A DNA stretch of 39,394 nucleotides from Verrucomicrobiaceae bacterium UBA2429 (lineage in GTDB: Bacteria > Verrucomicrobiota > Verrucomicrobiia > Verrucomicrobiales > Verrucomicrobiaceae), in contig DDQZ01000090.1 in assembly GCA_002343505.1 (NCBI GenBank), forward strand, positions 1 through 39,394, written 5' to 3'. The position numbers and the translations under genes are program-made. Under the pieces are notes generated by a model. That model was given only the letters and a program-made list of their open reading frames with translations. It was not told the DNA's origin and searched no databases. This document shows, in pieces, positions 8,385 through 17,508 of the stretch (position 1 is its first letter; each line of letters starts with the position of its first letter).

Positions 8385-10739
8385 TCATGGCACCATCTCC
8401 ACCCGCGCCTCCACCGCCGCGCCGCGCCCGTGATCGTCGAGCACATGCACCTGCCATCTGCCCGGGGAGGCGCTCCAGAGCAGGGGTGTGGCGGGATCGC
8501 TGGCGCCCAGAAAGCGCGGCCCTGCGAACCAAAAGACGCGGGCCACCCCGGGCGCGGTGTCCGCGCGCAGCGGGATCGTCTGCCGGGCCGGGTCCGATGC
8601 ACGCAGAGTGTAAACCAGCGCCGCGCGCGGGGACAAAATTTTCGGCGGCGCGGCGATGTCGGCGGCGGCCAGGGAGTCCGAGTCGAACTCAAGCGGCGGC
8701 GGTGTCCGGCGCGGCACGCCGGCCTGCCTGAACATTTCCAAAAGATCTGGCGGCCAGAATTCAAAGACCTCCCGCCGCAGCCCGCGGCTGCCGTCATCAC
8801 GCGCCACGCGCAGGCCAGATGCCGCGTCCACCAGGACCTCGCGGTGGATGGCGCAAGGCGTGATGGGCGAGACTCCGGGGATGAAGCCTCCGCGCGCGCG
8901 GTGGCGGCAGTGCGGCACGGGCAGTTGACCGGAGACGGCGCAGAGCTCCACACGGGCGACACCCGGCGGGGGCGGATCGGCGCGCGCGGGCAGGCGCAGA
9001 TGGCGGAAGACCTCGAAGAGCAGGGGCGCGGCGCATTCCCGCGCGATGAATGCCGGGTTGGCCTTGCCGTTGAAATTCCCGATCCACACCACCAGCACAT
9101 AATCGCCGCGAATGCCCGCCGCCCAGGCATCCCTGAAGCCGTGGGAGGTGCCCGTCTTCCACATCACGGAGGGGTCGTCCATGGCCGGGTCCGCCTCGCG
9201 CGCGCTGAGCATCATGCGCGTCAGGTGGCGCGCTTCCGCGGTGATGAGCGGGCGGCTTTGATGCTCCAGATCTCCGCCGGGCTGCAGGCTCAGGCGGCGC
9301 GCGCGGCCGTCATCCGCCAGCAGTGAATACAGCTCCGCCAGCTCCTCCATCGAGACCTCGCCCCCTCCCAGCGGCAAAGCGAGGCCGTAGTGTCCAGCCG
9401 GCCGCGGCAGGGCCACACCAGCCGCTTTGAGAAAGCCGTACAATCCCGGAGGAGCCAGCTTTTGCGCCAGCGCCACGGCGGGTATGTTCCGGCTGTGGAA
9501 GAGCGCGTCCCGGGCGGAGATGGGGCCGGCGAAGTTGCGGTCGAAGTTCTCCGGGTTGTAAGCTCCGAAGGCCGTGCGCCCGTCCCGCAGGAGCGTGCGC
9601 GGGTGGATCAAGCCCTCCTGCAAAGCCAGCGCGTAAATGAACGGCTTCAACGCGGAGCCCGGCGAGCGCCGCGCCGTCACTCCATCCACCTGGCCCTGGA
9701 TGGAGGGGTCGAGAAAGCGGCTGGAACCCGCGTAGGCGAGCACCTCGCGCGAGGGCGCGTGGACCAGCAGCGCGCAGGCATTGGTGATGCCCACCTCGCG
9801 CTTGCGCTCCACATAATCCTGGAGCGCCCTCTCCACGCCGCGCTGCTTCTCCACGCTCAAAGTGCAGCGCACCGGCGCGCCGGAAGCCGCGCGGTCATGC
9901 GCCTCGTGCAGGGTGAAAAGCCGCCGAGCCAGATGCGGCGCCTCCCGCGGCGCGGGCCGTGCCTGCCAGAGAGTGAAGACCGCGTCGAGCGGGTCGGCGG
10001 GCAGTCCGCGCTCCACGCGCAGGCGCTCCCAGAGCCGGTGCTGCGCGGCCGCGAGGCTGGCATTTTCACCCGACATGCGCGGGCGGCGCGTGGTGGGACT
10101 CTGCGGCAGCACGGCCAGGGTCACGGCCTCGCGCAGAGTCAGCTCGCGCGCGGTCTTGCCGCACCAAAGCAGGGCGGCCGCTCCCGCGCCCTCCACATTG
10201 CCGCCGTAGGGAGCCTGGTTCAGGTAGGCTTCCAGGATTTCATCCTTGGAATGATGGCGCTCCATCTGCACCGCGCGCACGATCTGCCAGGCCTTGCCCC
10301 AGGGCGTGCGGGTGCGCAGACCGTGCCGCAGCCGCGCGAGCTGCATCGTGATCGTCGAGCCGCCGCCCTTTGCCGAGCCTGACACCGCCCCCCAGGCCGC
10401 GCGCAGCAGTGAGAGCGGGTTGACTCCCGGATGCCCGTAAAAGTGCCGGTCCTCCAGTGTCAGCGTGGCTTCGATCAATGCCGGGCTGATCTCCGCCAAA
10501 GGCGTGCAGCGCCTGTACTTGCCATCCGGCGTCAGCGCCAGATGCAGGAGCCGGCCGTCCCTGTCCTCCAATGCGCGTGAAAACCGGAACTCAGGCGGGT
10601 AAAGCTCCGTCCGCGGCAGCAGCGCGTAACCCGACACGCACACCACAAGCACGGCAAGGCCTTTCCGCGCCGCGGAGGCCGCCGCCGGCAGAATGCGGAA
10701 TCCAGCGCGCGGGCCGTCACGATGGGCAATGCGTTCCAT
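8385..10739 (-). CDS. pbpC: Penicillin-binding protein 1C (bifunctional transglycosylase/transpeptidase)
   Basis: A 784-residue peptidoglycan synthase anchored by one N-terminal membrane segment (about 25-42). The GT51 transglycosylase has catalytic Glu in TLEDRHFYGHPGVNP (Glu96) and the GSTITMQLARL motif (about 128-137). The transpeptidase has SALK (Ser362, Lys365), SRN (416-418) and KTGTS (528-532). The last ~90 residues form a beta domain typical of PBP1C. I chose Met at 10739 (MERIAHRDG) because the 61 upstream in-frame codons lack any feature of the family. In many Gram-negatives pbpC lies beside an alpha-2-macroglobulin gene (yfhM); that partner is absent here. The gene is about 180 bp downstream of the GNAT gene and may have its own promoter. 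Confidence 0.95.
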   Translation of the reverse strand: MERIAHRDGPRAGFRILPAAASAARKGLAVLVVCVSGYALLPRTELYPPEFRFSRALEDRDGRLLHLALTPDGKYRRCTPLAEISPALIEATLTLEDRHFYGHPGVNPLSLLRAAWGAVSGSAKGGGSTITMQLARLRHGLRTRTPWGKAWQIVRAVQMERHHSKDEILEAYLNQAPYGGNVEGAGAAALLWCGKTARELTLREAVTLAVLPQSPTTRRPRMSGENASLAAAQHRLWERLRVERGLPADPLDAVFTLWQARPAPREAPHLARRLFTLHEAHDRAASGAPVRCTLSVEKQRGVERALQDYVERKREVGITNACALLVHAPSREVLAYAGSSRFLDPSIQGQVDGVTARRSPGSALKPFIYALALQEGLIHPRTLLRDGRTAFGAYNPENFDRNFAGPISARDALFHSRNIPAVALAQKLAPPGLYGFLKAAGVALPRPAGHYGLALPLGGGEVSMEELAELYSLLADDGRARRLSLQPGGDLEHQSRPLITAEARHLTRMMLSAREADPAMDDPSVMWKTGTSHGFRDAWAAGIRGDYVLVVWIGNFNGKANPAFIARECAAPLLFEVFRHLRLPARADPPPPGVARVELCAVSGQLPVPHCRHRARGGFIPGVSPITPCAIHREVLVDAASGLRVARDDGSRGLRREVFEFWPPDLLEMFRQAGVPRRTPPPLEFDSDSLAAADIAAPPKILSPRAALVYTLRASDPARQTIPLRADTAPGVARVFWFAGPRFLGASDPATPLLWSASPGRWQVHVLDDHGRGAAVEARVEMVP

Positions 10740-10918
10740 GCGGACTGGAGTGTGATCCTGGCGGGGAAATGACAAGCGGTTTTCACACAACTCCGCAGAT
10801 TCGGGGAAAACGATCCTCCTACCGCCTGCCTGAGCCAGGATGCCGCCTGGACTTGCGCGGCACAATGCTCCGGCATGAGCGCATCCAGCAGAAGGCCGGC
10901 GCATGGAGCGCCGGCATG

Positions 10919-11506
10919 TCAACGCAGCTCCTTGAGCCAGAAGGTCAGCGTTTTTGGCGACTCGGCCTGCTCACCGCTTTCCTTCCACACAAAGGTGGCG
11001 CGCAGTTCCGGATGCTTCGTGTAACCCTGGCTTGTCCAGAATCCGTCCAATGGACGATAGTCCGCCGGACGCAAGGGATGTTCCGGCGGGCGGTCCACGG
11101 CGCAAAATGCGGCGCGGCGCAGCCCCAGGGCGCGGGCGTGGGCCTCGCGCATTTGAAAGAAGGTCCTGCCAATGCCGCGCCCGCGCCATTCGCGCAGCAG
11201 GATGCTTTCGCCAAAATAACAGATCTCCGCCACATCCATTCCGGCCTTGAGGAAAGGCGCCTGGAACTCCGGACCTTCAAATGCCAGCGGCATGGCTGTG
11301 GTGGCGCCGACGGCCTGCCCTCCGTCGAAGACGAGCACGACGAGGCTTTCCGGGCAGTCCAGGTAGCATTTCAAATACTCGCGCTCATAGTCCACAGAAC
11401 CGTCATAAAGATAAGGGTAGTCGCGAAAAACGGAGATGCGCAGCGCGCCGAGGGCGTCGAGATGCGGAGCCAGCGCGGAGCCGTGAAAGGATTCGAAGCG
11501 GAGCAT
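10919..11506 (-). CDS. GNAT-family N-acetyltransferase
   Basis: A 195-residue protein with the GNAT core. The acetyl-CoA pyrophosphate loop is RGRGIGRTFFQMREAHARALG (motif A, about 124-144), preceded by the strand AEICYFGESILLREW. Early residues FRISVFRDYPYLYDG resemble GNATs whose N-terminal helix binds the acceptor. The substrate cannot be told from sequence. It is transcribed away from the aminotransferase gene, with 134 bp between the two starts for divergent promoters. Start is ATG at 11506. Confidence 0.85.
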   Translation of the reverse strand: MLRFESFHGSALAPHLDALGALRISVFRDYPYLYDGSVDYEREYLKCYLDCPESLVVLVFDGGQAVGATTAMPLAFEGPEFQAPFLKAGMDVAEICYFGESILLREWRGRGIGRTFFQMREAHARALGLRRAAFCAVDRPPEHPLRPADYRPLDGFWTSQGYTKHPELRATFVWKESGEQAESPKTLTFWLKELR

Positions 11507-11640
11507 GGCGCTGCTTTGCCATCACAGCCATCCGATGTCTTGCGAAATTCGAGGTTCGAATTTCAAAACGGGCAGTCTTTGCCGCCCCGCGCAAAAACCC
11601 GGATGCAAAAGAAACGCGCCCGGTCCATGAATAAACCGCC

Positions 11641-12474
11641 ATGAATAAAACACCGCACATCTGGCTCAACGGCGTCATCCTCCCGGCGGCGGAAGCGCGC
11701 ATTTCGCCATTCGAGCATGGATTGCTTGTGGGTGACGGAGTCTTCGAGACACTGGTCATGCTGCGCGGGCGTGTCATCGGCGGGCATGAGCACTGGCAGA
11801 GGCTGGAGCGCTCCTGCGCGCGCATGGGGCTGCCCTGCATGACGGAGGCGGAGTTTCTAAGCGCGATCGAGGAAGTGGCGCGCGCCAACGGCCTGGCCGA
11901 CGCCCGCGTGCGCGTCACGCTCACCAGTGGAGACGGCCCGCTCGGCTCGGACCGCGGAGCCGGCCGCGGCACCCGGCTGGCCGCCGCCACACCGCTGAAC
12001 ACCTGGCCGCCGGTGGAAAAGGTCCGCCTCGTGCCCTGGACGCGAAATGAAAACGGAGCGCTGGCCGGAGTGAAAAGCATCTCCTACGCCGAGAACGTGC
12101 TGGCCCTGGCCGAGGCAAAAAAGCATGGCTGCGGCGAGGCGCTGCTGGCCAGTACTCGCGGCGAACTGTGCGAGGGCACCGGGTCGAACATCTTTGTGGT
12201 GGCGGGCGGCGCTCTGATGACGCCGCCGCTTTCCTCCGGCTGCCTGGCGGGCATCACGCGCCTGCTGGTCCTGCGCGCCTGCGGGCGCGCGGGCATCCCC
12301 TGCGCGGAGCAGGCCATGCCGGCCGCCGTGCTCGACACTTGCGACGAGGCTTTCCTGACCTCCTCGACGCGCCATGTGCATCCCATCGCGGAGGTGAACG
12401 GACGCGCGCTGGCCGCGCCCGGACCTGTGACGCTGGCGGTGCGGGCGGCTTACTCGGAACTCATCGGGTTGTGA
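11641..12474 (+). CDS. PLP-dependent class IV aminotransferase / aminodeoxychorismate lyase-like
   Basis: A 277-residue fold-type IV PLP enzyme. Landmarks are WLNG near the N-terminus, GDGVFETL (31-38), the Schiff-base lysine Lys145 in AGVKSISYAENVLA, and the ELCEGTGSNIF loop with Glu178. The family covers branched-chain and D-amino-acid aminotransferases (IlvE, Dat) and 4-amino-4-deoxychorismate lyase (PabC, folate pathway). The short length, the K-S-x-x-Y context and the GDGVFET motif fit PabC-like lyases best, but D-amino-acid aminotransferase is possible, so no symbol is given. No pabA or pabB lies in the window. It faces aat convergently, with stops 12 bp apart. Confidence 0.88.
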   Translation: MNKTPHIWLNGVILPAAEARISPFEHGLLVGDGVFETLVMLRGRVIGGHEHWQRLERSCARMGLPCMTEAEFLSAIEEVARANGLADARVRVTLTSGDGPLGSDRGAGRGTRLAAATPLNTWPPVEKVRLVPWTRNENGALAGVKSISYAENVLALAEAKKHGCGEALLASTRGELCEGTGSNIFVVAGGALMTPPLSSGCLAGITRLLVLRACGRAGIPCAEQAMPAAVLDTCDEAFLTSSTRHVHPIAEVNGRALAAPGPVTLAVRAAYSELIGL

Positions 12475-12486
12475 TGCTTTTCAGGC

Positions 12487-13089
12487 TCAGCGCGCCGCCA
12501 CCAGAAAAGGCGCGGACCGATCGTCAAAAGTGACCGGCAGCCGGATGGCGCGGTGCAGCAGTTCCAGATACTCCGCGCACGGGATCTCATAACCGCCGAA
12601 CTGCGCCAGATGCGGCGTGGTCCACTGCGTGTCATGGAGGATGAAGCCGCGCTCCTTGAGCCGCCATTGCAGATGCGTGAGCGCGGTCTTCGACGCCTGC
12701 GGCTCGCGGCTGAACATGCTTTCGCCGAAAAACGCCCCGCCGATGGCCACGCCATAAACGCCGCCGCGCAGCTCGCCATCACGCCAGACCTCGGCGCTGT
12801 GAGCCATGCCGATCCGGTGCAGCTCCTGATAGCTGTCCAGGATGACATCGGTGATCCAGGTCTCCTCCCGTTCCGCGCAGCCGCGCATGACCTCGCCAAA
12901 CGCGGTGTTCCAGCGCACCTCGAAGGGGCTTTTTTTCAAGTCCCGCAAAAAGCGCCTCGGCACATGAAACTCCCGCACAGGCAGGATTCCGCGCCAGCGC
13001 GGGCGGAACCAGTGCAGGGAGCCGTCCTCATTGCCCATGGGGAACGCGCCTTCGCAATAGGCGCTGAGCAGTTGGGCGGGGTCAATCAT
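12487..13089 (-). CDS. aat: Leucyl/phenylalanyl-tRNA--protein transferase
   Basis: A 200-residue enzyme that adds Leu or Phe from aminoacyl-tRNA to the N-terminus of proteins with basic N-termini, marking them for ClpS/ClpAP (N-degron pathway). Typical motifs are YCEGAFPMG near the N-terminus, WFRPRWRGILP, WITDVILDSYQELHRIGMAHSAEVW, and GGVYGVAIGGAFFGESMFSREPQASKTAL. The start at 13089 (MIDPAQLLSAYCEG) matches the family; 24 extra in-frame codons upstream do not. The 156-bp gap to coaD is divergent and should hold both promoters. Confidence 0.96.
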   Translation of the reverse strand: MIDPAQLLSAYCEGAFPMGNEDGSLHWFRPRWRGILPVREFHVPRRFLRDLKKSPFEVRWNTAFGEVMRGCAEREETWITDVILDSYQELHRIGMAHSAEVWRDGELRGGVYGVAIGGAFFGESMFSREPQASKTALTHLQWRLKERGFILHDTQWTTPHLAQFGGYEIPCAEYLELLHRAIRLPVTFDDRSAPFLVAAR

Positions 13090-13245
13090 GGGCCGGAATA
13101 AAGCGATGACGGATTGTGTTTGCAACGCCCTGCCTGCAATCATCTCCGAGCAGGGCGGCAACGACCCGCGGCATGGGGCGCATCACACCAATAGCGCCGC
13201 ACCTTGCGCCCTTGCCGCCACTGAATGCCCCGCTAAACTGCCTTC

Positions 13246-13728
13246 ATGCGCCGCGCCATTTATCCAGGCAGTTTCGACCCGATCACCAACGGACACCTCG
13301 ACGTGCTCCACCGCGCGGCGGGGCTTTTTGACGAGCTCGTCGTCGCCGTGGCTCATGACAACGCCAAACAGAGCCTCTTCACCCTCGACGAGCGGGTGGC
13401 CCTGCTCTCCGGCGCCACCGCGCACATCCCCAACCTGCGTGTGCTGCCGTTCAAAGGGTTGCTGGTGGATTTCGCCCGGCAGCAGTCCGCCGTGGCGCTG
13501 GTGCGCGGCCTGCGCGCGGTGAGCGATTTCGAATTCGAGTTCCAGCTCGCGCTCATGAACCGCAAGCTGGAGCCAAACCTGGAGACTCTCTTCCTCATGC
13601 CGCGCGAGGAGCTGACCTACATCAGCAGCCGCCTCGTCAAGGAAATCGCCCGCCTGGGCGGCAATGTGAACCAGTTCGTGCCGCCGAATGTCACCGCCGC
13701 CCTGAAAACCAAGCTCGACCTGCCATGA
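13246..13728 (+). CDS. coaD: Pantetheine-phosphate adenylyltransferase
   Basis: A 160-residue enzyme that transfers AMP from ATP to 4'-phosphopantetheine, the penultimate step of coenzyme A synthesis. The nucleotidyltransferase motif T-N-G-H lies in [20 protein letters not shown], at residues 6-25. The conserved C-terminal [15 protein letters not shown] is complete, with Arg/Lys residues for ATP binding, and the length is normal for the family. It overlaps the next gene by 4 bp (ATGA), which implies translational coupling with the yceD-rpmF unit. Confidence 0.97.
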   Translation: MRRAIYPGSFDPITNGHLDVLHRAAGLFDELVVAVAHDNAKQSLFTLDERVALLSGATAHIPNLRVLPFKGLLVDFARQQSAVALVRGLRAVSDFEFEFQLALMNRKLEPNLETLFLMPREELTYISSRLVKEIARLGGNVNQFVPPNVTAALKTKLDLP

Positions 13729-14201
13729 ACCCTTTTCACATCGAACTGCGCACCCTCCCCGCCGAGGGCCGCCATGTCGCCGGCACCCTGCCTCCCGCGT
13801 TTTTTGACCTCGCTCCCGGTGACAGTGTGCAGGCCGCCTCGCCGCTGGCCTACGACCTGCGCATCCTGCGGGAAGGAGACAGCCTGCATGTCTCAGGCAG
13901 CCTGGAGGCCGGGTTCAGCCTGCAATGCGGACGCTGCCTGGAGCGCTTCCCCCACCGCGTGCGCCTGGAGAATTTCGAGGAGGAGGCACCGCTGGAAAAC
14001 GAGTCCACGACGGACTTGACAGAACTCGTCAGGGAAGACATCCTCCTGGCCCTTCCGAGCTATCCGCGCTGCGAAGACGGCAACGTCGAGCAGCGCGAAT
14101 GCCCTGCGGAGGGCAAATTCGAACGTGACGACACACCTGATGCAGACGGACTGCCCGGAGCGGAGCGCGGAATTTGGAACGCCCTCGATCAATTGAAATA
14201 A
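13725..14201 (+). CDS. YceD/DUF177 family protein
   Basis: A 158-residue protein of the YceD (DUF177) family, whose genes almost always precede rpmF and which is linked to 23S rRNA or 50S maturation. The diagnostic part is the CxxC pair in [15 protein letters not shown] (about 64-78), followed by the acidic [11 protein letters not shown] region and [18 protein letters not shown]. The C-terminal tail is shorter and more divergent than in E. coli YceD. The start ATG overlaps the coaD stop; rpmF follows after 13 bp. The family link comes from both motif and context. Confidence 0.88.
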   Translation: MNPFHIELRTLPAEGRHVAGTLPPAFFDLAPGDSVQAASPLAYDLRILREGDSLHVSGSLEAGFSLQCGRCLERFPHRVRLENFEEEAPLENESTTDLTELVREDILLALPSYPRCEDGNVEQRECPAEGKFERDDTPDADGLPGAERGIWNALDQLK

Positions 14202-14214
14202 CCACCCCACAGAC

Positions 14215-14400
14215 ATGGCCAATCCCAAACGCAGACAATCCAAGAGCCGCCAACGCCTCCGCCAGGGCGCCAACCGCTGGCGCGCCCCCGTCCTGAAGAC
14301 CTGCCCTGAATGCGGCACCACCGTCCCCGGCCATGTCGCCTGCCCCTCCTGCGGCTACTACCGCGGCCGTCAGGTGCTGACCATCACCGCCGAGGAGTAA
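14215..14400 (+). CDS. rpmF: 50S ribosomal protein L32
   Basis: A 61-residue L32: MANPKRRQSKSRQRLRQG, then a zinc ribbon CPECG...CPSCG (Cys29, Cys32 and the pair near 42-45), then YYRGRQVL. This is the zinc-binding (C+) form. It ends the coaD-yceD-rpmF cluster and is followed directly by an intrinsic terminator. The usual downstream lipid genes plsX and fabH are not here. Confidence 0.98.
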   Translation: MANPKRRQSKSRQRLRQGANRWRAPVLKTCPECGTTVPGHVACPSCGYYRGRQVLTITAEE

Positions 14401-14423
14401 TCCCGCCCGTTTCCGACTTTCGC

Positions 14424-14459
14424 AACCCCGCCCGGCACGCCGGACGGGGTTGTTCTTTT
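14424..14459 (+). terminator. Intrinsic terminator after rpmF
   Basis: A 13-bp stem (arms 14424-14436 and 14439-14451, one mismatch) with a tiny loop, GC-rich at its core (AACCCCG / CGGGGTT), followed by GTTCTTTT. It lies 23 bp after the rpmF stop and would end the coaD-yceD-rpmF transcript. Confidence 0.85.
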
Positions 14460-14533
14460 GCCGGCAAGCTGCCGGAGTCACGGCAAAAAGTCCCCGCATT
14501 ACACACAAGCCGGTATAAACTCGCATTCCCTCC

Positions 14534-15787
14534 ATGCCCCGCCCTCCCGCCAGACAACCCGCCCGTTCATTTCAGCGTCCGCCCGCGGCTCCAAAACCGC
14601 CGCCCCCTGGCAGCGAGGATTGGGAGCGGCCCTGGGCGCAGATCAAATATTACACTTTTCACCCGGCCATTTACCCGAACATGGTTGCCACCGTTTCGGC
14701 GGATGCTGGCGCCGGTGATTTGGTGCGGGTTTACGACAAGGAGGGCAAGCCTTTCGGCTCGGGCTGGCTCAATCCAAAGGCGCGCGTGCCGCTGCGCGTG
14801 CTGCATCATGGCGCGGATTCCTTTGGCGAGGATGACCTCGACGCGCGCGTCCGCCAGGCGGCGCGGCTGCGCACGCAGGTGCTGAAGCCGGGCGCTGAGA
14901 CAGACGCCTTCCGCGCGGTGCATTCGGACGCGGACGGTCTGCCCGGCCTGGTCGTGGACCGTTACGCGGACACGCTCTCCATCGAGGTGACAACCCTCGG
15001 CGCATGGCGGCGTCTGCGCCGATGGCTGCCCCTGCTGCACGAGGAGCTGGGCACCACGCGGCACGTCATCCACACGGATTCGGACATTGCGCTCATCGAG
15101 TCCATGCGCCGCGCGGATGTGCCCGAGGCGGACGAGCCGGGGCCGCGCTCGGTGAAAATCCGCGAGCATGGTGTTCGCTATCTGGTGAACTTCGAGGAAG
15201 GGCACAAGACCGGCTTTTTCTGCGACCAGCGGGACAACCGCGCCCGCCTCGGCAGGCTGGCGCGCGGGCGTGTGCTCGACCTCTGCACCTACACGGGCGG
15301 CTTCGCCCTGGCGGCGCGCCTTCCAGGAGGCTGCGAGGACGTGACCGGAGTGGACCTGGATGAAAAGGCCATCGCCCAAGCGCGGCAAAACGCCAACCTC
15401 AACCAGACGCGTGTGCAGTGGGTGCATGCGGACGCCTTTGGCTGGGCGCGCCAGATGATCAAAAACGGCGAGCTTTGGGACACCGTGGTGCTCGACCCGC
15501 CGAAGCTCATCCACCACCGGGACAAACAGGAGGAGGGCATTTTCAAATACCGCGATCTCAACGGCCTGGCGCTCCAGCTCGTGCGCCGCGGCGGCTTGTT
15601 CGTCACCTGCTCATGCTCGGGGCTGCTCTGCACGGACGACTTCGAGCAGCTTGTCATCGGCAGCGCGCACCGGCAGGGGAAGAAGCTGCAAATCCTCGAC
15701 CGCACAGGCCCCGGCATGGACCACCCGGTCATGTCGAACTGCCCGGAGAGCCGTTATCTGAAAGTGATATGGGCCGTCGTGGTTTGA
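14534..15787 (+). CDS. Class I SAM-dependent rRNA methyltransferase, RlmI-like (23S rRNA m5C)
   Basis: A 417-residue protein. A proline-rich tail of about 25 residues is followed by a PUA-like RNA-binding part (LVRVYDKEGKPFGSGWLNPKA) and the linker AVHSDADGLPGLVVDRYAD typical of RlmI/YccW. The Rossmann methyltransferase has motif I VLDLCTYTGGFAL, an acidic GVDLDEKAIAQARQNA, motif IV DPPKL and the catalytic-cysteine region CSCSG. RlmI makes m5C1962 in 23S rRNA. The YCTG variant of motif I is normal in this family. It is monocistronic, after a terminator and before a gene with a signal peptide. Confidence 0.92.
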   Translation: MPRPPARQPARSFQRPPAAPKPPPPGSEDWERPWAQIKYYTFHPAIYPNMVATVSADAGAGDLVRVYDKEGKPFGSGWLNPKARVPLRVLHHGADSFGEDDLDARVRQAARLRTQVLKPGAETDAFRAVHSDADGLPGLVVDRYADTLSIEVTTLGAWRRLRRWLPLLHEELGTTRHVIHTDSDIALIESMRRADVPEADEPGPRSVKIREHGVRYLVNFEEGHKTGFFCDQRDNRARLGRLARGRVLDLCTYTGGFALAARLPGGCEDVTGVDLDEKAIAQARQNANLNQTRVQWVHADAFGWARQMIKNGELWDTVVLDPPKLIHHRDKQEEGIFKYRDLNGLALQLVRRGGLFVTCSCSGLLCTDDFEQLVIGSAHRQGKKLQILDRTGPGMDHPVMSNCPESRYLKVIWAVVV

Positions 15788-15839
15788 TTTTTTCTGCAAA
15801 GCCGGCCAGCCGCCGCGTTTCTTTCCCCTTTTCCCCGCC

Positions 15840-17468
15840 ATGAACCACAGACTGCTCCCCGTCTTTCTCCTCGCCCTGACCACCCTGGCAGCCAGGGCCG
15901 AGATCAAGCTGCCAGCGCTTTTCAGCGATGGCATGGTGTTCCAGCAAGGGCGGCCCGTCCCCGTCTGGGGCAGCGCCGGTCCCGATGAGGATGTGACCGT
16001 GGTTTTCGCCGGCCAGACCCAGGTCACACGCGCCGACCTCGACGGCAGATGGCGCGTGACACTCGATCCGCTGCTCGTCAGCGCGCAGCCCGCCGAGCTG
16101 ACCGTCTCCGGCAACGGAACTGTGGTCGTCAAAGACATCCTCGTCGGCGAGGTGTGGCTCTGCTCCGGCCAGTCGAACATGCAGTGGACCGTGGCGCAGT
16201 CCGCCAACCCGGAGCAGGAAACCGCCGCCGCCAAGTATCCGCAGATCCGCATGTTCAGTGTCGAGCGCGCCACCGCCATGACACCCGCCCGGGACGTGGC
16301 CGGCGCATGGAAGACCGCCACGCCGGAAAACGCCGCGCAGTTTTCCGCCGTGGCCTACTACTTCGGCAGGCATCTGCACAACGCCCTCAAAGTCCCCGTC
16401 GGCCTCGTCAACACCTCCTGGGGCGGCACCCGTGTCGAGGCATGGACCAGCCGCGAGGCCCTGGAGGACCGCCCCTGCGCCGCGCAACTCCTGAGCGACT
16501 GGGACGGCATCCTGCAAAGCTGGGACGGAGCCGCTGAGACGGCCAGGTTCGAAGTGGCGCGCGCCGCCTGGAAGGAGCAGGTGGACAAGCTCAAGGCTGA
16601 AAACGAAAAACTTCCCGCCGGCCAGAAAAAGCCCCTGCCCTCCGCGCCGCGCGCGCCGGATGATCCTGGCAAAACACCGCACTTCCCCGCCGCGCTCTTC
16701 AACACCATGGTCTCGCCCTTGATCCCGTATGCCATCCAGGGCGCCATCTGGTATCAGGGTGAGAGCAATCAAAACCGCGCCGTGCAATACCAGGAGCTGC
16801 TGCCCACGCTCATCAACGACTGGCGCACGCGCTGGAACAGCGAGTTCAGCTTTTACATCGTCCAGCTCGCCGGCTACGGAAACCGCAAACCCGCAACCTC
16901 AGACCCCGGAGTGGACGACACCTGGGCGGAACTCCAGGAGGCGCAGTATTTGACAGCCATCACCCTCCCCGGCTGCGGCCTCGCCGTCACCAACGACATC
17001 GGCGAAAAGGACGACATCCATCCGAAAAACAAACAGGAGGTGGGCCGCCGCCTCGCCCTCTGGGCGCTGGCGAAGGACTATGGCCGCGCGGACACCGTGC
17101 ACAGCGGACCGCTTTTCAAAAACTCCATGATTGAGGGCGGCAAGGTGCGCCTGCAGTTCGACCATGTCGGCGGCGGTCTCAAAACCCGCGACGGCGGGCC
17201 TTTGAAGCACTTCCAGATCGCCGGTGCCGACCAAAAATGGCACTGGGCCGAGGCGGTTGTCTCCGGAGACGAAGTCCACGTCAGCAGCCCGCAGGTGCCG
17301 GCGCCCGCCGGCGTGCGCTACGCCTGGGCAGCCTGGCCGGAGGGCGCCAACCTCGTCAACGCCGAGGGCCTGCCCGCCAGCAGCTTCCGCACGGATGAAT
17401 TCATCCCAAGCACTCTTGGCGTCACCTCCCCTTTCCAGGAGCTGCAAAAAGCCGTGCCAGCCAGATAA
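15840..17468 (+). CDS. Secreted sialate O-acetylesterase
   Basis: A 542-residue SGNH-fold esterase with a signal peptide (residues 1-20, ending AARA). It removes O-acetyl groups, usually from sialic acids or other acetylated glycans. The nucleophile is Ser112 in WLCSGQSNMQW; other family blocks are NTSWGGTRVEAWTS, IWYQGESNQNR and a C-terminal GEKDDIHPKNKQEVGRRLA carrying the Asp/His pair. A charged helical insert (KEQVDKLKAENEKLPAGQ) is common in planctomycete and verrucomicrobial members. With the sulfatase and the BNR protein elsewhere in the window it suggests use of host or algal glycans. Confidence 0.93.
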   Translation: MNHRLLPVFLLALTTLAARAEIKLPALFSDGMVFQQGRPVPVWGSAGPDEDVTVVFAGQTQVTRADLDGRWRVTLDPLLVSAQPAELTVSGNGTVVVKDILVGEVWLCSGQSNMQWTVAQSANPEQETAAAKYPQIRMFSVERATAMTPARDVAGAWKTATPENAAQFSAVAYYFGRHLHNALKVPVGLVNTSWGGTRVEAWTSREALEDRPCAAQLLSDWDGILQSWDGAAETARFEVARAAWKEQVDKLKAENEKLPAGQKKPLPSAPRAPDDPGKTPHFPAALFNTMVSPLIPYAIQGAIWYQGESNQNRAVQYQELLPTLINDWRTRWNSEFSFYIVQLAGYGNRKPATSDPGVDDTWAELQEAQYLTAITLPGCGLAVTNDIGEKDDIHPKNKQEVGRRLALWALAKDYGRADTVHSGPLFKNSMIEGGKVRLQFDHVGGGLKTRDGGPLKHFQIAGADQKWHWAEAVVSGDEVHVSSPQVPAPAGVRYAWAAWPEGANLVNAEGLPASSFRTDEFIPSTLGVTSPFQELQKAVPAR

Positions 17469-17508
17469 GCCGCCTTGCCCAGTCGCGGGTGGCGCTCCAT
17501 GATGACGG

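Noticed and set aside
8189..9130. Upstream extension of the SecA frame by 314 codons
   Set aside because: It overlaps pbpC out of frame and has no SecA-like sequence; the family start MFNWIIKK is at 8188.
10740..10922. 61-residue N-terminal extension of PBP1C
   Set aside because: It has no membrane or family features; Met at 10739 is followed by the expected short cytoplasmic tail and membrane anchor.
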